Source: Paenibacillus timonensis
GTDB lineage: Bacteria; Bacillota; Bacilli; Paenibacillales; Paenibacillaceae
Assembly: GCF_022427145.1 (NCBI RefSeq)
Contig: NZ_JAKSXN010000059.1
Location: forward strand, 1 to 33,683
Direction of reading: 5' to 3'
Length of the DNA: 33,683 nucleotides
How positions within the stretch are numbered: position 1 is the first letter of the stretch; every line of letters starts with the position of its first letter. Shown here piece by piece: positions 17,454 to 28,819 of this stretch. The notes under the pieces are model-generated. The model did no database searches. It was given only the letters and a program-made list of their open reading frames with translations, and had not been told where the DNA came from. Position numbers and translations under genes: made by a program.

Positions 17454-18401
17454 CTATACTTTCCCTAAACTTATTAACAATTTCAAAATTCTTTGGTCAG
17501 CACTGCTCTGTCTATAAAAGGGGGTTTTCATAGCGTAAGTAAATCTACTTAGGCCTGCTTCTCCTGTGCTGTTAATAAAATCTTGAACATCTTTTTGAAT
17601 TTCTTGATCAAGTAACGATTTATAACGAGCTAAAAACTCCTTGGCTTGGTTGCTAAGGATAAAGTGATTTTGCCCCTTGAAATAGCGCCAAAAGCGTCTT
17701 CTCCATTTTGTTATCCAGTTATCTGATTGACCTCCAAGTACATTATTGCTGTGCTGGCGGTAATGAATAGATGGTTCACTGTCAAATATGACACGACCTA
17801 AGGCTGAAACAGTTAGGTAAGCCCACCAGTCATGCATGATGACATGGTTAAGATTGGAAGGAAGGTTCGCCGCGAGCATCTCTAAGGCTCTACCATTTAG
17901 GACGGTAGTGCATCCTACAGCAACATTTTCGACTAGAGCATTGTAGACGGTTAAAGGCTTTTTTGGTGTATTTGGCCAGATCCTTAGTTTATTTAGTTCA
18001 GAGTCCACCATCTGAGTGGAAGAACAGTACATTAAAGGGAGGTTTGGGCTTTCTTTACTTAGTAAATTTGCTGCACGACACAATTTTTGTTTTTTCCATA
18101 TATCATCTTGGTCACAAAATGCGAAAAAATCATAATTATCCAGCGAATTAGCAGATTGCTTAATAAGCTCAAAAAAGCTGTTTTTAGCCCCGACGTTTTT
18201 AGCCTCCATGAGGGTAATTTTCCCAGATATACTACGTATAAATGTCTTAATGATAGGTATAGTAGCGTCCTTAGAGCCATCGTCCCGTATCAGTAAATGA
18301 AAATTGATATCCTCTTGAGCTAACAAGCTATTTATCTGATCGGTCAAATATTTTTCTCCATTATATGTAGATAAAAGGATTAAAAAGTTGGGTTTATCCA
18401 T
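17454..18401 (-). CDS. Glycosyltransferase family 2 (rhamnosyltransferase-like)
   Basis: This 315-residue cytoplasmic GT-A glycosyltransferase begins FLILLSTYNGEKYL with the nucleotide-sugar fold. It has RDDGSKD near residue 40 and FFAFCDQDDIWKKQK near residues 90-105, whose Asp residues bind the metal and nucleotide sugar. HDWW and SIHYRQHSNNVLG in the second half are typical of GT2 enzymes annotated as rhamnosyltransferases. A GGAGGGAGGGG site precedes the ATG on the minus strand. It is convergent with rmlBD2 and lower in GC than its neighbours on the right, so it may have been gained on its own. The acceptor is unknown. Confidence 0.88.
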   Translation of the reverse strand: MDKPNFLILLSTYNGEKYLTDQINSLLAQEDINFHLLIRDDGSKDATIPIIKTFIRSISGKITLMEAKNVGAKNSFFELIKQSANSLDNYDFFAFCDQDDIWKKQKLCRAANLLSKESPNLPLMYCSSTQMVDSELNKLRIWPNTPKKPLTVYNALVENVAVGCTTVLNGRALEMLAANLPSNLNHVIMHDWWAYLTVSALGRVIFDSEPSIHYRQHSNNVLGGQSDNWITKWRRRFWRYFKGQNHFILSNQAKEFLARYKSLLDQEIQKDVQDFINSTGEAGLSRFTYAMKTPFYRQSSADQRILKLLISLGKV

Positions 18402-18442
18402 ACTTGTTCCCCTCCCTCCTCAACAATTATGTGTATCACGAA

Positions 18443-18471
18443 AGTATAGTTTGTGTTATAAATATATCCAA
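18443..18471 (-). promoter_or_regulatory. Possible promoter of the minus-strand GT2 gene
   Basis: On the minus strand, TTGGAT (18466-18471) and TATACT (18443-18448) are 17 bases apart, about 40 bases before the start codon. The -10 is good and the -35 is weak. Confidence 0.35.
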
Positions 18472-18489
18472 TTGTAACATCGGTGACTA

Positions 18490-18835
18490 GAGATGTCGAC
18501 GAAGCCGACCGGCCCGTTTGCTGAGATGGACGGCTTTTTATTGTACGGATGCGCTTGCCACTCATGAGAGAGGCTGGAAGAAGGGAAACCGCCATTCGCA
18601 GCCCCTGTTTATTCGCCAATATTCCTATATTAATCGCTACAAAATGATCTATAAGAATCTGTCGGGATACCGTTGGATCCAATCTCTACCGAAGCTGCTT
18701 GCTTACGAGCTGGCGAGTAATGGGTATATGCTTTTGAGAGAACCCAAGGTACTTGGAGCATGGAAGGGCTTCATTCATAAACTGCCGGAATTACGAGAGA
18801 AGCGGCAGGGGATTAAGAAAAGGTTGAAACTCTGA
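18490..18835 (+). pseudogene. C-terminal remnant of a family 2 glycosyltransferase
   Basis: The frame ending at 18835 encodes about 105 residues that look like the last third of a GT2 enzyme: GWKKGNRHSQPLF with a preceding CTDALATHERG, then FIRQYSYINRYKMIYKN, and a C-terminal PKVLGAWKGFIHKLPELREK. Whole GT2 enzymes of this type carry an acidic EDVD-type motif just before such a stretch. Here a DVD remnant is readable at about 18492-18500, but in another frame, so a frameshift separates it from the rest. The N-terminal two thirds are missing. The TTG at 18518 has no good ribosome binding site. This is a decayed gene between two live glycosyltransferases. Confidence 0.7.
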
Positions 18836-18876
18836 TTTACTCATATTATGTGGAAATAGGGCACCATGATAATCTG

Positions 18877-18885
18877 TGCTATAAT
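18877..18885 (+). promoter_or_regulatory. Extended -10 promoter of the GT2/sugar transferase operon
   Basis: TGCTATAAT is a perfect extended -10 element about 43 bases before the start of the GT2 gene. No good -35 box lies upstream, as is common for extended -10 promoters. Confidence 0.55.
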
Positions 18886-18927
18886 GTCGATAGACTACTA
18901 TATTTGTAGATTCGGAGCGCATAAATC

Positions 18928-19857
18928 ATGGATTTAAGTATATTGATCGTAAATTATAATACGCGTCAGTTGACTTTGGACTGTCTGCGGTCGGTATACG
19001 ACGCGGAGACGGTCTATTCGTATGAAGTGATTGTGGTGGACAATGCTTCGGCGGATGGTTCGGTGGAGGCGATTCGTAGCGAGTATCCGAATGTGGTGCT
19101 GATCGCGAATCAGGACAACACGGGATTTGCCAAAGCGAACAATCAAGGGATGGCCGTTGCTCAAGGGCGCTACGTTCTGCTATTGAATTCGGATACCGTA
19201 GTGCAACCCGATACGTTCCAGACCATGGTTTCTTATATGGATGCACACCCAGACCTCGGGGCAGCGGGATGTAAAGTCATCCTACCGGACGGTTCGCTGG
19301 ATAAGGCGTGCAGGCGCGGATTTCCTACGCCGTCAGCATCGTTTTACTATGCTTTCGGATTTTCGAAGTTCTTTCCGGACAATCCGCGGTTTAACCAGTA
19401 TCAGCTGGGGTACAAGGATCCGAACGAGACTTACCCCGTCGATTGCTTGGTTGGCGCCTTTATGCTGGTGAGACAGGAGACGATCCGTCAGGTTGGGGGG
19501 CTGGACGAAACCTTCTTTATGTACGGGGAAGATATCGACTGGTGCTACCGCATCAAGCAAGCGGGCTGGGGCATTCATTATCATCCGGCTACATACATTG
19601 TTCACTATAAGGGAGCCAGCAGCCGGCGCAAGCCCTTTAAGATCATCTATGAATTTCACCGCGCGATGTGGGTCTTTCACCGGAAACATTATCTTCGTCA
19701 TTATTCCTGGATCACGAACGCAGCCGTTTACAGCGGCATTTCGTTGAAGTTTCTCTTATCCCTAGCCAAAAACAAACTGCTCCCGCTAGGTGCGAGAACG
19801 CCATCTGGAGCGGTCAAGCCGGAGTCGGCGGAAGTTAAAATGGAGGTGAGATCATGA
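18928..19857 (+). CDS. Glycosyltransferase family 2 (WbbL-like rhamnosyltransferase)
   Basis: This 309-residue GT2 enzyme starts LSILIVNYNTRQLTLDCL. It has VVVDNASADGS, DNTGFAKANNQG, the metal-binding LLLNSDT, GGLDETFFMYGEDIDWCYR with the catalytic acidic pair, and a C-terminal VHYKGASS with a hydrophobic tail. This architecture matches WbbL/RfbF-type rhamnosyltransferases that add dTDP-rhamnose to lipid-linked sugars at the inner membrane face. GGAG lies 10 bases before ATG 18928. The stop overlaps the start of the sugar-1-phosphate transferase gene (ATGA), so the pair probably starts one glycan: the transferase loads the first sugar and this enzyme extends it. Confidence 0.9.
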   Translation: MDLSILIVNYNTRQLTLDCLRSVYDAETVYSYEVIVVDNASADGSVEAIRSEYPNVVLIANQDNTGFAKANNQGMAVAQGRYVLLLNSDTVVQPDTFQTMVSYMDAHPDLGAAGCKVILPDGSLDKACRRGFPTPSASFYYAFGFSKFFPDNPRFNQYQLGYKDPNETYPVDCLVGAFMLVRQETIRQVGGLDETFFMYGEDIDWCYRIKQAGWGIHYHPATYIVHYKGASSRRKPFKIIYEFHRAMWVFHRKHYLRHYSWITNAAVYSGISLKFLLSLAKNKLLPLGARTPSGAVKPESAEVKMEVRS

Positions 19858-21260
19858 TCCGTAAGAACCAACGGTTCTTAACCCAACTGTATATTCTGAC
19901 GGATTTTGTGTCCATCCAGATTTCCTTCCTGCTTGCTTGGTGGGTGAAATTCGAAAGCGGCCTGATCGCTTACGAGAAGCCGCTGCCTGTAGAGATATAT
20001 GCTTTTTGGAGCGTTGTTTATGGGGCAATTGCGGTTTTTGTCGGCGTCTTAATTTCCCTGTATACCCCTAAACGCAAAAAACGCTTCGCCGATGAAGTCT
20101 GGAAGATCGTTCAGGTTCATGTGGCGAGTTTATTTCTCTTGTTTGGCCTGATGTTCTTCTTCAAGCAAGTGGATATTTCCCGTCTTTATTTGGCGATCTA
20201 TATGATGTTCAACATGCTCCTGATCTTGTTCTATCGGTACTTCTTGAAAAATAGCCTAAAGCAGCTTCGGAAGAAGGGGTACAACAAGCAGTTTGTCCTG
20301 ATTCTCGGAGCCGGGTCCTTAGGCCAGCGTTTTCACAACAATCTCAAACAATACCCCGAGCTTGGCTATGAGATCGTCGGATTTCTGGATGATCATAAGG
20401 CCTGGGACGGGATCGAGGCGGCACGCTATAAACCGATTCTGGGAAGGATCGATCAACTGGAGAGCGTCTTGCAGGACAAGTTGATTGACGAGGTCGTTCT
20501 GGCGCTTCCCCTGGAGGCGCATCACCGTTATGCCCAGATCATTTCTATCTGTGAAAAAGTAGGGGTCAGAACACTCATCATCCCGGATTTCTTCGATTAT
20601 CTACCGGCCCGTCCGTATTTTGATAATTTTGCCGGAATGCCGATGATTAACGTCAGGGATATTCCGCTGGACTTGACCGGGAATCGGGTGGCCAAGCGAA
20701 TCTTCGATATCGTGTTCTCCCTGCTGGCGATCCTCCTTACTTCTCCGGTGATGCTGTTTGTGGCCATTGGGGTCAAGTTAACCTCGAAAGGTCCGATGAT
20801 CTTTAAGCAGGAGCGGGTAGGGTTAAACCGGCGGACGTTTCAAATGTACAAGTTCCGTTCGATGCGGGTGCTGCCCGAGGGAGTCGAGGACACAGGGTGG
20901 ACGACGGAAAACGATCCCCGGCGCACCAAGTTCGGAGCCTTTATCCGCAAGACGAGCCTTGACGAGCTGCCGCAGTTTTTCAATGTGCTGGCCGGACATA
21001 TGAGTGTGGTTGGTCCGCGCCCCGAGCGGCCTTATTATGTGGATCAGTTTAAGGAAGAAGTGCCGAAATACATGGTGAAGCACCATGTTCGGCCAGGCAT
21101 CACCGGTTGGGCGCAAACCCATGGGCTTCGTGGAGATACGTCGATCGAGGAACGCATTAAATACGATATTTTCTATATTGAGAACTGGTCGATCTTATTG
21201 GATATCAAGATTGTGTTGCGAACCGTCTTGAATGGCTTTATCAATAAAAATGCGTACTGA
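19854..21260 (+). CDS. Undecaprenyl-phosphate sugar-1-phosphate transferase (polyprenyl glycosylphosphotransferase)
   Basis: This 468-residue membrane enzyme of the WbaP/CpsE class moves a sugar-1-phosphate from a nucleotide sugar to undecaprenyl phosphate, starting glycan synthesis. Four N-terminal membrane segments (residues 10-130) precede a CoA-binding-like Rossmann domain ([13 protein letters not shown], about 145-260). A further membrane helix ([20 protein letters not shown]) leads into the catalytic bacterial sugar transferase domain with [39 protein letters not shown] and RPGITGWAQ. Full length matches the family. It overlaps the upstream GT2 gene and is followed by a strong terminator. 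The sugar, often glucose or galactose, cannot be fixed from sequence. Confidence 0.93.
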   Translation: MIRKNQRFLTQLYILTDFVSIQISFLLAWWVKFESGLIAYEKPLPVEIYAFWSVVYGAIAVFVGVLISLYTPKRKKRFADEVWKIVQVHVASLFLLFGLMFFFKQVDISRLYLAIYMMFNMLLILFYRYFLKNSLKQLRKKGYNKQFVLILGAGSLGQRFHNNLKQYPELGYEIVGFLDDHKAWDGIEAARYKPILGRIDQLESVLQDKLIDEVVLALPLEAHHRYAQIISICEKVGVRTLIIPDFFDYLPARPYFDNFAGMPMINVRDIPLDLTGNRVAKRIFDIVFSLLAILLTSPVMLFVAIGVKLTSKGPMIFKQERVGLNRRTFQMYKFRSMRVLPEGVEDTGWTTENDPRRTKFGAFIRKTSLDELPQFFNVLAGHMSVVGPRPERPYYVDQFKEEVPKYMVKHHVRPGITGWAQTHGLRGDTSIEERIKYDIFYIENWSILLDIKIVLRTVLNGFINKNAY

Positions 21261-21284
21261 CCGGGAGACAGTTCCCGACAGCAG

Positions 21285-21319
21285 AAAACGGTCTTTTCAC
21301 CTAGAAAAGACCGTTTTTT
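21285..21319. terminator. Bidirectional terminator between the sugar transferase and acyltransferase genes
   Basis: A perfect 14-bp stem (AAAACGGTCTTTTC with its complement) closes a 5-base loop and is followed by T's on the plus strand. The left arm begins with A's, so it can also act for the convergent minus-strand gene. Confidence 0.9.
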
Positions 21320-21329
21320 CGATTCCCGC

Positions 21330-22472
21330 TTACCCCGCCACCCCTCGGTCCACACCAACTCGCATCCTCCGCCAACGATCTCTCATTTTGCGGTAGCCGA
21401 TGCACAAGCCCACGCTGATGCCGGCGCATAGGATAAACGAAATTAGCGTCTGGGCGTATACGCCCAGGAAACCGAGATAATTCAAAGCTAGCAGGTTCGT
21501 GAATCGCAAAATAAACGCATGGACCAGATAGGCGCCAAACGAGTACCTGCCGATGAGGCTTAAAGCTCTGCCGAGCTTCGTCGGCGTGGCGGTCAAGCGT
21601 TGGGCCGCATAATACAGAGCCGGAAGCATCGCCAGAACGGCCAGCATCATCAGCGGTCTGAGCGGCCCTGTCACGTAGGAGCTGGTTAAGTAGTTGCCGG
21701 CGGACTGGCCTTCGTTGATGCCCCAGATTTTCACACCGATATAAATCAGAAAGAGGATGGTAATTGCAAGACTGACGCCCCATAGGGACTGCATCGCCTT
21801 TTTCCAGCGTTCATAATACAAGCCGGCCAACCCGCCTAATACGAAATAAAATGTCCAGAACAGAAAGTTTCGGTCCAGGTAGGTGTAGAGGGTTTGCAGA
21901 ATCGGTTGGTTCGATTGAAAGTATCCCTTCGACAGTACCTCAACCAGAACAAGGTTGGCGGCCAGGAATACCAAGACGACTGCCCAATTGGCGGAAGCCG
22001 GCCGTTTGCCCGACAGAATTAAACGGAAGACGGGAAACAGCAGATAAAACGGAATAATCATGACCATAAACCACAAATGGTAGGAGGCTTTTCCCGTAAA
22101 AGCCAACTCTACGACATGGAGGAACTCGCCCCAATGATGAAAGACAGCCCCCCCGCTAAGCATACTCACCCAAACATAGTAAAAGAGCGTCCAGAACAGA
22201 TAAGGAAGAACTACTTGCTGCCCTCTTCTTTTTAGGAATCGTCCATATTGAAAGGACTGGTCGTAGTTGTAAAACAACACTACGCCGGTGATAAATACAA
22301 AGAGCGGTACAGCGAACCGAATCAATCCCAGGAAGGTCGTCCCCAGGCTCACGGAGAACGGAGACAAACCGGGCTGAACAAATAATCCGGCGATCGCATG
22401 CTGCAGCGCAACGGCCAAGAAGGCCGCACCGCGAAGCGCTTCGATCTCTTCCAGCTTCGTTTTTCTCTTCAT
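21330..22472 (-). CDS. Acyltransferase family 3 protein (OafA/YrhL-like)
   Basis: This 380-residue protein has about ten hydrophobic segments and matches the acyltransferase-3 family, which adds acyl (often acetyl) groups to exported glycans or small molecules. The signature EIEALRGAAFLAVALQHA lies in the first helix, with Arg14 and His25 as the expected active-site residues. RRGQQVVLPYLFWTLFYY and HLWFMVMIIPFYLLFP are also typical. There is no extra SGNH domain, so it is the short form. GGAGG precedes the ATG on the minus strand. It follows the glycan genes and may decorate their product, but family members also act on other substrates. Confidence 0.9.
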   Translation of the reverse strand: MKRKTKLEEIEALRGAAFLAVALQHAIAGLFVQPGLSPFSVSLGTTFLGLIRFAVPLFVFITGVVLFYNYDQSFQYGRFLKRRGQQVVLPYLFWTLFYYVWVSMLSGGAVFHHWGEFLHVVELAFTGKASYHLWFMVMIIPFYLLFPVFRLILSGKRPASANWAVVLVFLAANLVLVEVLSKGYFQSNQPILQTLYTYLDRNFLFWTFYFVLGGLAGLYYERWKKAMQSLWGVSLAITILFLIYIGVKIWGINEGQSAGNYLTSSYVTGPLRPLMMLAVLAMLPALYYAAQRLTATPTKLGRALSLIGRYSFGAYLVHAFILRFTNLLALNYLGFLGVYAQTLISFILCAGISVGLCIGYRKMRDRWRRMRVGVDRGVAG

Positions 22473-22505
22473 GAATTATCCTCCACGGTTGTTTTGCATA
22501 GAATG

Positions 22506-22534
22506 ACCATAAAGAAATTAGGCGTATTCGTCAA
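22506..22534 (-). promoter_or_regulatory. Promoter of the OafA-like gene
   Basis: On the minus strand, TTGACG (22529-22534) and TATGGT (22506-22511) are 17 bases apart, about 35 bases before the start codon. The -35 is strong and the -10 is moderate. Confidence 0.55.
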
Positions 22535-22638
22535 CCGTATTCCCTGAATCTACCGGGGGCGGGGGGAGAAAGGGAGCGGTGCTGACCCATGCCGAGTTCA
22601 AGGCGGCAAAAATCCGATAAAAACGTATCTTTTTTTCT

Positions 22639-22687
22639 GTTCGCATTCGACGCGAACATTGACAGGGTACCCCCGGTAACATAGACT
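22639..22687 (+). promoter_or_regulatory. Sigma-A promoter of pcrB with an upstream inverted repeat
   Basis: TTGACA (22659-22664) and TAGACT (22682-22687) are separated by 17 bases. Directly upstream, GTTCGC and GCGAAC (22639-22644 and 22652-22657) form an inverted repeat that ends one base before the -35 box, where a regulator could bind. Confidence 0.65.
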
Positions 22688-22747
22688 AGAAACTGAACTA
22701 AAAACGAGTCATCTTCCTGATTGATAGATCAGTTGGACGAGCAGGAG

Positions 22748-22774
22748 CGGGGCGGAGCAGAATGCCCCGTTTTT
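22748..22774 (+). terminator. Intrinsic-terminator-like hairpin in the pcrB leader (possible attenuator)
   Basis: CGGGGC pairs with GCCCCG around a 10-base loop and is followed directly by TTTTT. It lies between the pcrB promoter and the pcrB ribosome binding site, with no gene upstream to terminate. A weaker hairpin (CTGAT with ATCAG, 22717-22732) precedes it. This suggests premature termination control, but I see no matched antiterminator. Confidence 0.55.
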
Positions 22775-22814
22775 CGCGGTCCTTCTGCCGAAATAGCCGT
22801 TGGAGGAATGGAAA

Positions 22815-23531
22815 TTGAAGCAGATGATACGTGCCTGGCGGCATGTGTTTAAGCTGGATCCGGACCGTGACTTGGACGATGCCGCATTGGAAGCGGTGTG
22901 CCAGTCGGGCACGGATGCCGTGATGATCGGCGGATCCAGCGGGGTGACCTATGAGAATACGGTAGATTTGCTGTCCCGGGTACGCCGTTTTGAGGTGCCT
23001 TGCGTATTGGAGATCTCCGATCTGGAGGCGGTCGTGCCGGGATTTGACTTATATATGATCCCGATTGTGCTGAACGCCGGACACCCTGACTGGATCATTG
23101 GGCAACATGCCCGAGCAATCGAGCAATACGGCCACCTGATCCCTTGGGAGCTGCTTATGCCGGAAGGGTATCTCGTGCTGAATCCGGAGGCGACGGTCGC
23201 CAAGGTCACGGAGGCGCAAGCCCCGTTGGATTCGGCGGAAGCCCGGGCGTATGCCCAGGTGGCTGACCGTTTGCTGCAGCTGCCGATTGTGTACTTGGAA
23301 TACAGCGGCCAAATCGGCGATTTTGAGCTGGTGTCGGACGTGCGGCGAACGTTGGATCAAGCGCGCCTGTTCTATGGCGGCGGGATCGTGGACGGGGAAA
23401 CCGCGCGCCGCGCCGCTGCCGTGAGCGATACGGTGATCGTAGGCAACGCCGTGTATGAGAACCTGGAGCAGGCGCTGGAGACAGTGGAGGCGGTGAAGGG
23501 CACCGCTACCGCTGCAGCTAAGAAGAGCTAG
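22815..23531 (+). CDS. pcrB: Heptaprenylglyceryl phosphate synthase PcrB
   Basis: This 238-residue TIM-barrel enzyme joins heptaprenyl diphosphate to glycerol-1-phosphate and makes an archaeal-type ether lipid in Firmicutes. Signatures are HVFKLDPDRDL, DAVMIGGSSGVT, PIVLNAGHPDWIIG, YLVLNPEATVAKVT, YLEYSGQIGD and the phosphate-binding LFYGGGIVDG and VIVGNAVYE. A TTG at 22800 is also in frame, but the GGAGG at 22802-22806 would lie inside that start; TTG 22815 (MKQMIRAWRHV) has an 8-base spacing and fits the family N-terminus. It is placed before pcrA and ligA, as in Bacillus, but is separated from pcrA by 324 bases of repeats. Confidence 0.93.
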   Translation: MKQMIRAWRHVFKLDPDRDLDDAALEAVCQSGTDAVMIGGSSGVTYENTVDLLSRVRRFEVPCVLEISDLEAVVPGFDLYMIPIVLNAGHPDWIIGQHARAIEQYGHLIPWELLMPEGYLVLNPEATVAKVTEAQAPLDSAEARAYAQVADRLLQLPIVYLEYSGQIGDFELVSDVRRTLDQARLFYGGGIVDGETARRAAAVSDTVIVGNAVYENLEQALETVEAVKGTATAAAKKS

Positions 23532-23607
23532 AAGCGGTAAAGAGGTGGCCGAACTGAACAAACGTCACCACTGCCATCTGCGTCGAGAGGAAGGGTCTCC
23601 AGCTTTG

Positions 23608-23790
23608 TAACGGACACCAGTGACCTTATCGCTCGGAACAACGAGGCCCGGCGCAGCTAACGGACTGAGAAGACCTTATTTGTCCCAATTTGGCCCCTCC
23701 CGACTCGGTTGGGGTGAAATAGCGTCGTCTGAGTCCGTTACATCGGGAAATCCGCGGGAAATGAGCGAATAACGGCTCTGGAGTCCGTTA
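23608..23790. repeat. Palindromic array of four TAACGGAC repeat units between pcrB and pcrA
   Basis: TAACGGAC occurs at 23608-23615 and 23658-23665, and its complement at 23733-23740 and 23783-23790. The spacings are 50, 75 and 50, so all four are symmetric about 23699. Folding the halves together shows longer similarity: each unit reads roughly TAACGGACnCnAGnGACnTTATT. The 23532-23855 gap has no gene I can support. Confidence 0.8.
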
Positions 23791-23855
23791 TCAGTTATCG
23801 CGAAGACGAAGATAAAGAAGATGTGTGTCTATAAAAGGAAGGAGCAAGTTTTGAT

Positions 23856-26231
23856 ATGCAACCTGTGAACATACAAGAGGCGGTCAGCCGCCTGAATCCG
23901 CAGCAAAGACAAGCCGTAGAGGCGACCGAAGGGCCGCTTCTCATCATGGCCGGCGCAGGCAGCGGCAAGACGCGCGTGCTGACGCACCGCATCGCCTATC
24001 TGATTGCGACCCGCAAAGCGCCGCCTTGGGCGATCCTGGCGATCACCTTTACGAACAAGGCCGCGCGCGAAATGCAGGACCGGGTATCCCGGCTGGTGGG
24101 CGGTTCGGAGGGACGGGACATTTGGGTGTCCACGTTCCACTCGATGTGCGTGCGGATTTTGCGGCGGGATATCGAGCGGATCGGGTTCAACTCCAACTTC
24201 TCCATCCTGGATTCCACGGATCAATTGTCCGTGATTCGCAACTGCATGAAGGATCAGAACATCGACACGAAGAAATTCGAGCCGAAGGCGGTTCAAGCGG
24301 CGATCAGCACGGCCAAGAACGAACTGATCACGCCGCAGCAATACGAGCAGAAGATCGGTGATTATTTCGAAGGCATCGTGGCCAAGATTTACGCCATGTA
24401 CCAGAAACGGCTCCGTCAAAATAACTCTCTGGACTTCGACGACCTCATCATGAAGACGATCGAATTGTTTAAGGAAGCGCCGGACGTGCTGGATTTCTAT
24501 CAGAAGAAATTCCAATACGTCCACGTCGACGAATACCAGGATACGAACCGCGCGCAGTACATGCTGTGCCGGATGCTGGCGGACAAACACCACCGCATCT
24601 GCGTCGTCGGCGACAGCGACCAGTCGATCTATCGCTGGCGCGGGGCGGACATCAGCAATATCCTGAATTTCGAGAAGGATTATCCCGAAGCCAAGACGAT
24701 TCTGCTGGAGCAGAATTACCGTTCGACATCGACGATTCTGGACGCGGCCAACGAAGTGATCGGGCAGAACACCGGGCGCAAACCGAAGAAGCTGTGGACC
24801 GACAAGGGCGATGGCGACAAGATCAAGGTGTACCGCGCGGATTCGGAGCATGACGAAGGGTATTTTGTGACGACGGAAATTCATAATAGCGTGAAAAACG
24901 GGCGCAACTACCGCGATCACGCGATTCTGTACCGCACAAACGCCCAGTCGCGGGTAATAGAGGAAATCCTGATTAAGTCGGATATCCCGTACCAAATCGT
25001 CGGCGGCATCAAGTTCTATGACCGCAAAGAGATCAAGGACCTGCTTGCGTACTTGCGCCTGCTGTCCAATCCGGATGACGACATCAGCTTGACGCGCGTG
25101 ATCAACGTGCCGAAGCGGGGCATCGGCGACACGACGGTCGCCAAGCTGGCGGATGCCGCGGCGCAGCGAGGAACGTCGATTTACCGCGTGCTTGAGGTCG
25201 TGGACGACCTGGGTTTTGCCGGGCGGACGCGCAACGCGTTGGTCGAGTTTTTTGACATGATTAGCGCGCTGCATCAGATGGTGCCCTATTTGTCCGTCAC
25301 CGAGTTGACCGAGAAACTGTTGGAAATGACCCAATACCGGCTGGAGCTGCAAAATGAAAATACGCTCGAATCCCGCTCGCGGTTGGAGAATATCGACGAG
25401 TTTCTCTCCGTCACGTTGGAATTCGAGAACAATAATGAAGATAAGTCGCTGGTCTCCTTCCTGACCGACCTGGCGCTGATCGCCGACATCGACAGCATGA
25501 ACGACAACGGTGATGCCGAAAAACCCAACGACGACGCGGTCGTGCTGATGACGATGCACAGCGCGAAGGGCCTGGAGTTTCCGGTCGTATTCATCATCGG
25601 CATGGAGGAAGGCGTATTCCCGCATAGCCGGGCGTTCCTCGACAACGAGGAGCTGGAGGAAGAGCGCCGCTTGGCGTACGTGGGCATCACCCGCGCCGAG
25701 GAGAAGCTGTACCTCTCGTGCGCGCAGATGCGCACGCTGTTCGGCCGCACGACGGCGAATCCGCCGTCCCGGTTCCTCGATGAAATCCCCGAGGAACTCA
25801 AGGAGGACGGCGGTCGCGTGCCGCGCGACCGCTACGGCCGAGGCGCCGGCGTGGGCGGCGCCTACAGCGGCCGCGGCTTCAGCAGCGCCGGCGGCGGCAA
25901 CTTCGGCCGCCCGGCCACGGAGGCGGCCGGCGGCCCGGGTGCGCGGTCCGCGGCTGCGCCTAGCGGGCCGGCCGGGCGCGGCACCGCCGCTCCGATGCGG
26001 AGCGGCGTGACGGTGACCGGCGGCGCGGCGAATGCCTCGGCCGCCGCCAAGACGGCCCCCGGCGATTTCAGCGCCGGGGACAAGGTCGCCCACGGCAAGT
26101 GGGGCGTGGGCACGGTCGTTGCCATTAAAGGCTCCGGCAACGACACGGAGCTGCAGATCGCTTTTCCGGCGCCGGTGGGCGTCAAGCGGCTGTTGGCCGG
26201 GTTCGCCCCGATCACGAAGGTGACCGAATAA
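23856..26231 (+). CDS. pcrA: ATP-dependent DNA helicase PcrA
   Basis: This 791-residue superfamily 1A helicase unwinds DNA 3'-to-5' in repair and in rolling-circle replication, and removes RecA and stalled polymerases. Motifs in order are Q-motif LNPQQRQAV, Walker A GAGSGKT (33-39), [18 protein letters not shown] (about 224), [35 protein letters not shown], and [14 protein letters not shown]. The C-terminal [14 protein letters not shown] is the RNA polymerase-binding Tudor-like domain. Between it and the helicase core, residues about 648-735 are a Gly/Ala/Arg-rich low-complexity linker of very high GC. This makes the protein about 50 residues longer than B. subtilis PcrA as I recall it. GGAAGGAG lies 10 bases before the ATG. 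Confidence 0.97.
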   Translation: MQPVNIQEAVSRLNPQQRQAVEATEGPLLIMAGAGSGKTRVLTHRIAYLIATRKAPPWAILAITFTNKAAREMQDRVSRLVGGSEGRDIWVSTFHSMCVRILRRDIERIGFNSNFSILDSTDQLSVIRNCMKDQNIDTKKFEPKAVQAAISTAKNELITPQQYEQKIGDYFEGIVAKIYAMYQKRLRQNNSLDFDDLIMKTIELFKEAPDVLDFYQKKFQYVHVDEYQDTNRAQYMLCRMLADKHHRICVVGDSDQSIYRWRGADISNILNFEKDYPEAKTILLEQNYRSTSTILDAANEVIGQNTGRKPKKLWTDKGDGDKIKVYRADSEHDEGYFVTTEIHNSVKNGRNYRDHAILYRTNAQSRVIEEILIKSDIPYQIVGGIKFYDRKEIKDLLAYLRLLSNPDDDISLTRVINVPKRGIGDTTVAKLADAAAQRGTSIYRVLEVVDDLGFAGRTRNALVEFFDMISALHQMVPYLSVTELTEKLLEMTQYRLELQNENTLESRSRLENIDEFLSVTLEFENNNEDKSLVSFLTDLALIADIDSMNDNGDAEKPNDDAVVLMTMHSAKGLEFPVVFIIGMEEGVFPHSRAFLDNEELEEERRLAYVGITRAEEKLYLSCAQMRTLFGRTTANPPSRFLDEIPEELKEDGGRVPRDRYGRGAGVGGAYSGRGFSSAGGGNFGRPATEAAGGPGARSAAAPSGPAGRGTAAPMRSGVTVTGGAANASAAAKTAPGDFSAGDKVAHGKWGVGTVVAIKGSGNDTELQIAFPAPVGVKRLLAGFAPITKVTE

Positions 26232-26304
26232 CCGGGGTATATTTGCCTGAATCCGGGGAAGGTTGAGGGTAGCTGGGGATGGGTTTGGCTTTGGCTTCCG
26301 CGGC

Positions 26305-28624
<2,320 letters not shown>

Positions 28625-28648
28625 AACTAAACCCTTAACACTTCCTAC

Positions 28649-28699
28649 ATCCCTGAGGCGCAGGGCGGGTATCCGCAAAGCGCGCTCGGGGATTTTTTT
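28649..28699 (+). terminator. Terminator after ligA
   Basis: ATCCCTGAG and GCGC pair imperfectly with GCGC and CTCGGGGAT, then seven T follow. It closes the pcrB-pcrA-ligA group. Confidence 0.75.
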
Positions 28700-28707
28700 G
28701 CGTATTG

Positions 28708-28722
28708 GTCACATGAAGTGAC
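28708..28722. promoter_or_regulatory. Inverted repeat GTCAC-N5-GTGAC upstream of the radical SAM gene
   Basis: A 5-bp perfect inverted repeat lies just after the ligA terminator, about 100 bases before the radical SAM start. It may be an operator; no convincing -10/-35 pair is near. Confidence 0.25.
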
Positions 28723-28765
28723 GAGGATCATGGCAAACGGGCGGAGTTTTCTTCATCATAGGTCG

Positions 28766-28790
28766 ATGGACCGGAGGGTCCGCATTTTTT
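28766..28790 (+). terminator. Second terminator-like hairpin in the radical SAM leader
   Basis: ATGGACC pairs with GGTCCGCAT around a 4-base loop with a one-base bulge and is followed by six T. It lies 30 bases before the radical SAM start codon, so it may act as an attenuator rather than as a second ligA terminator. Confidence 0.5.
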
Positions 28791-28819
28791 AATTTGACCA
28801 TGAAAAGGATGGAGAACAC

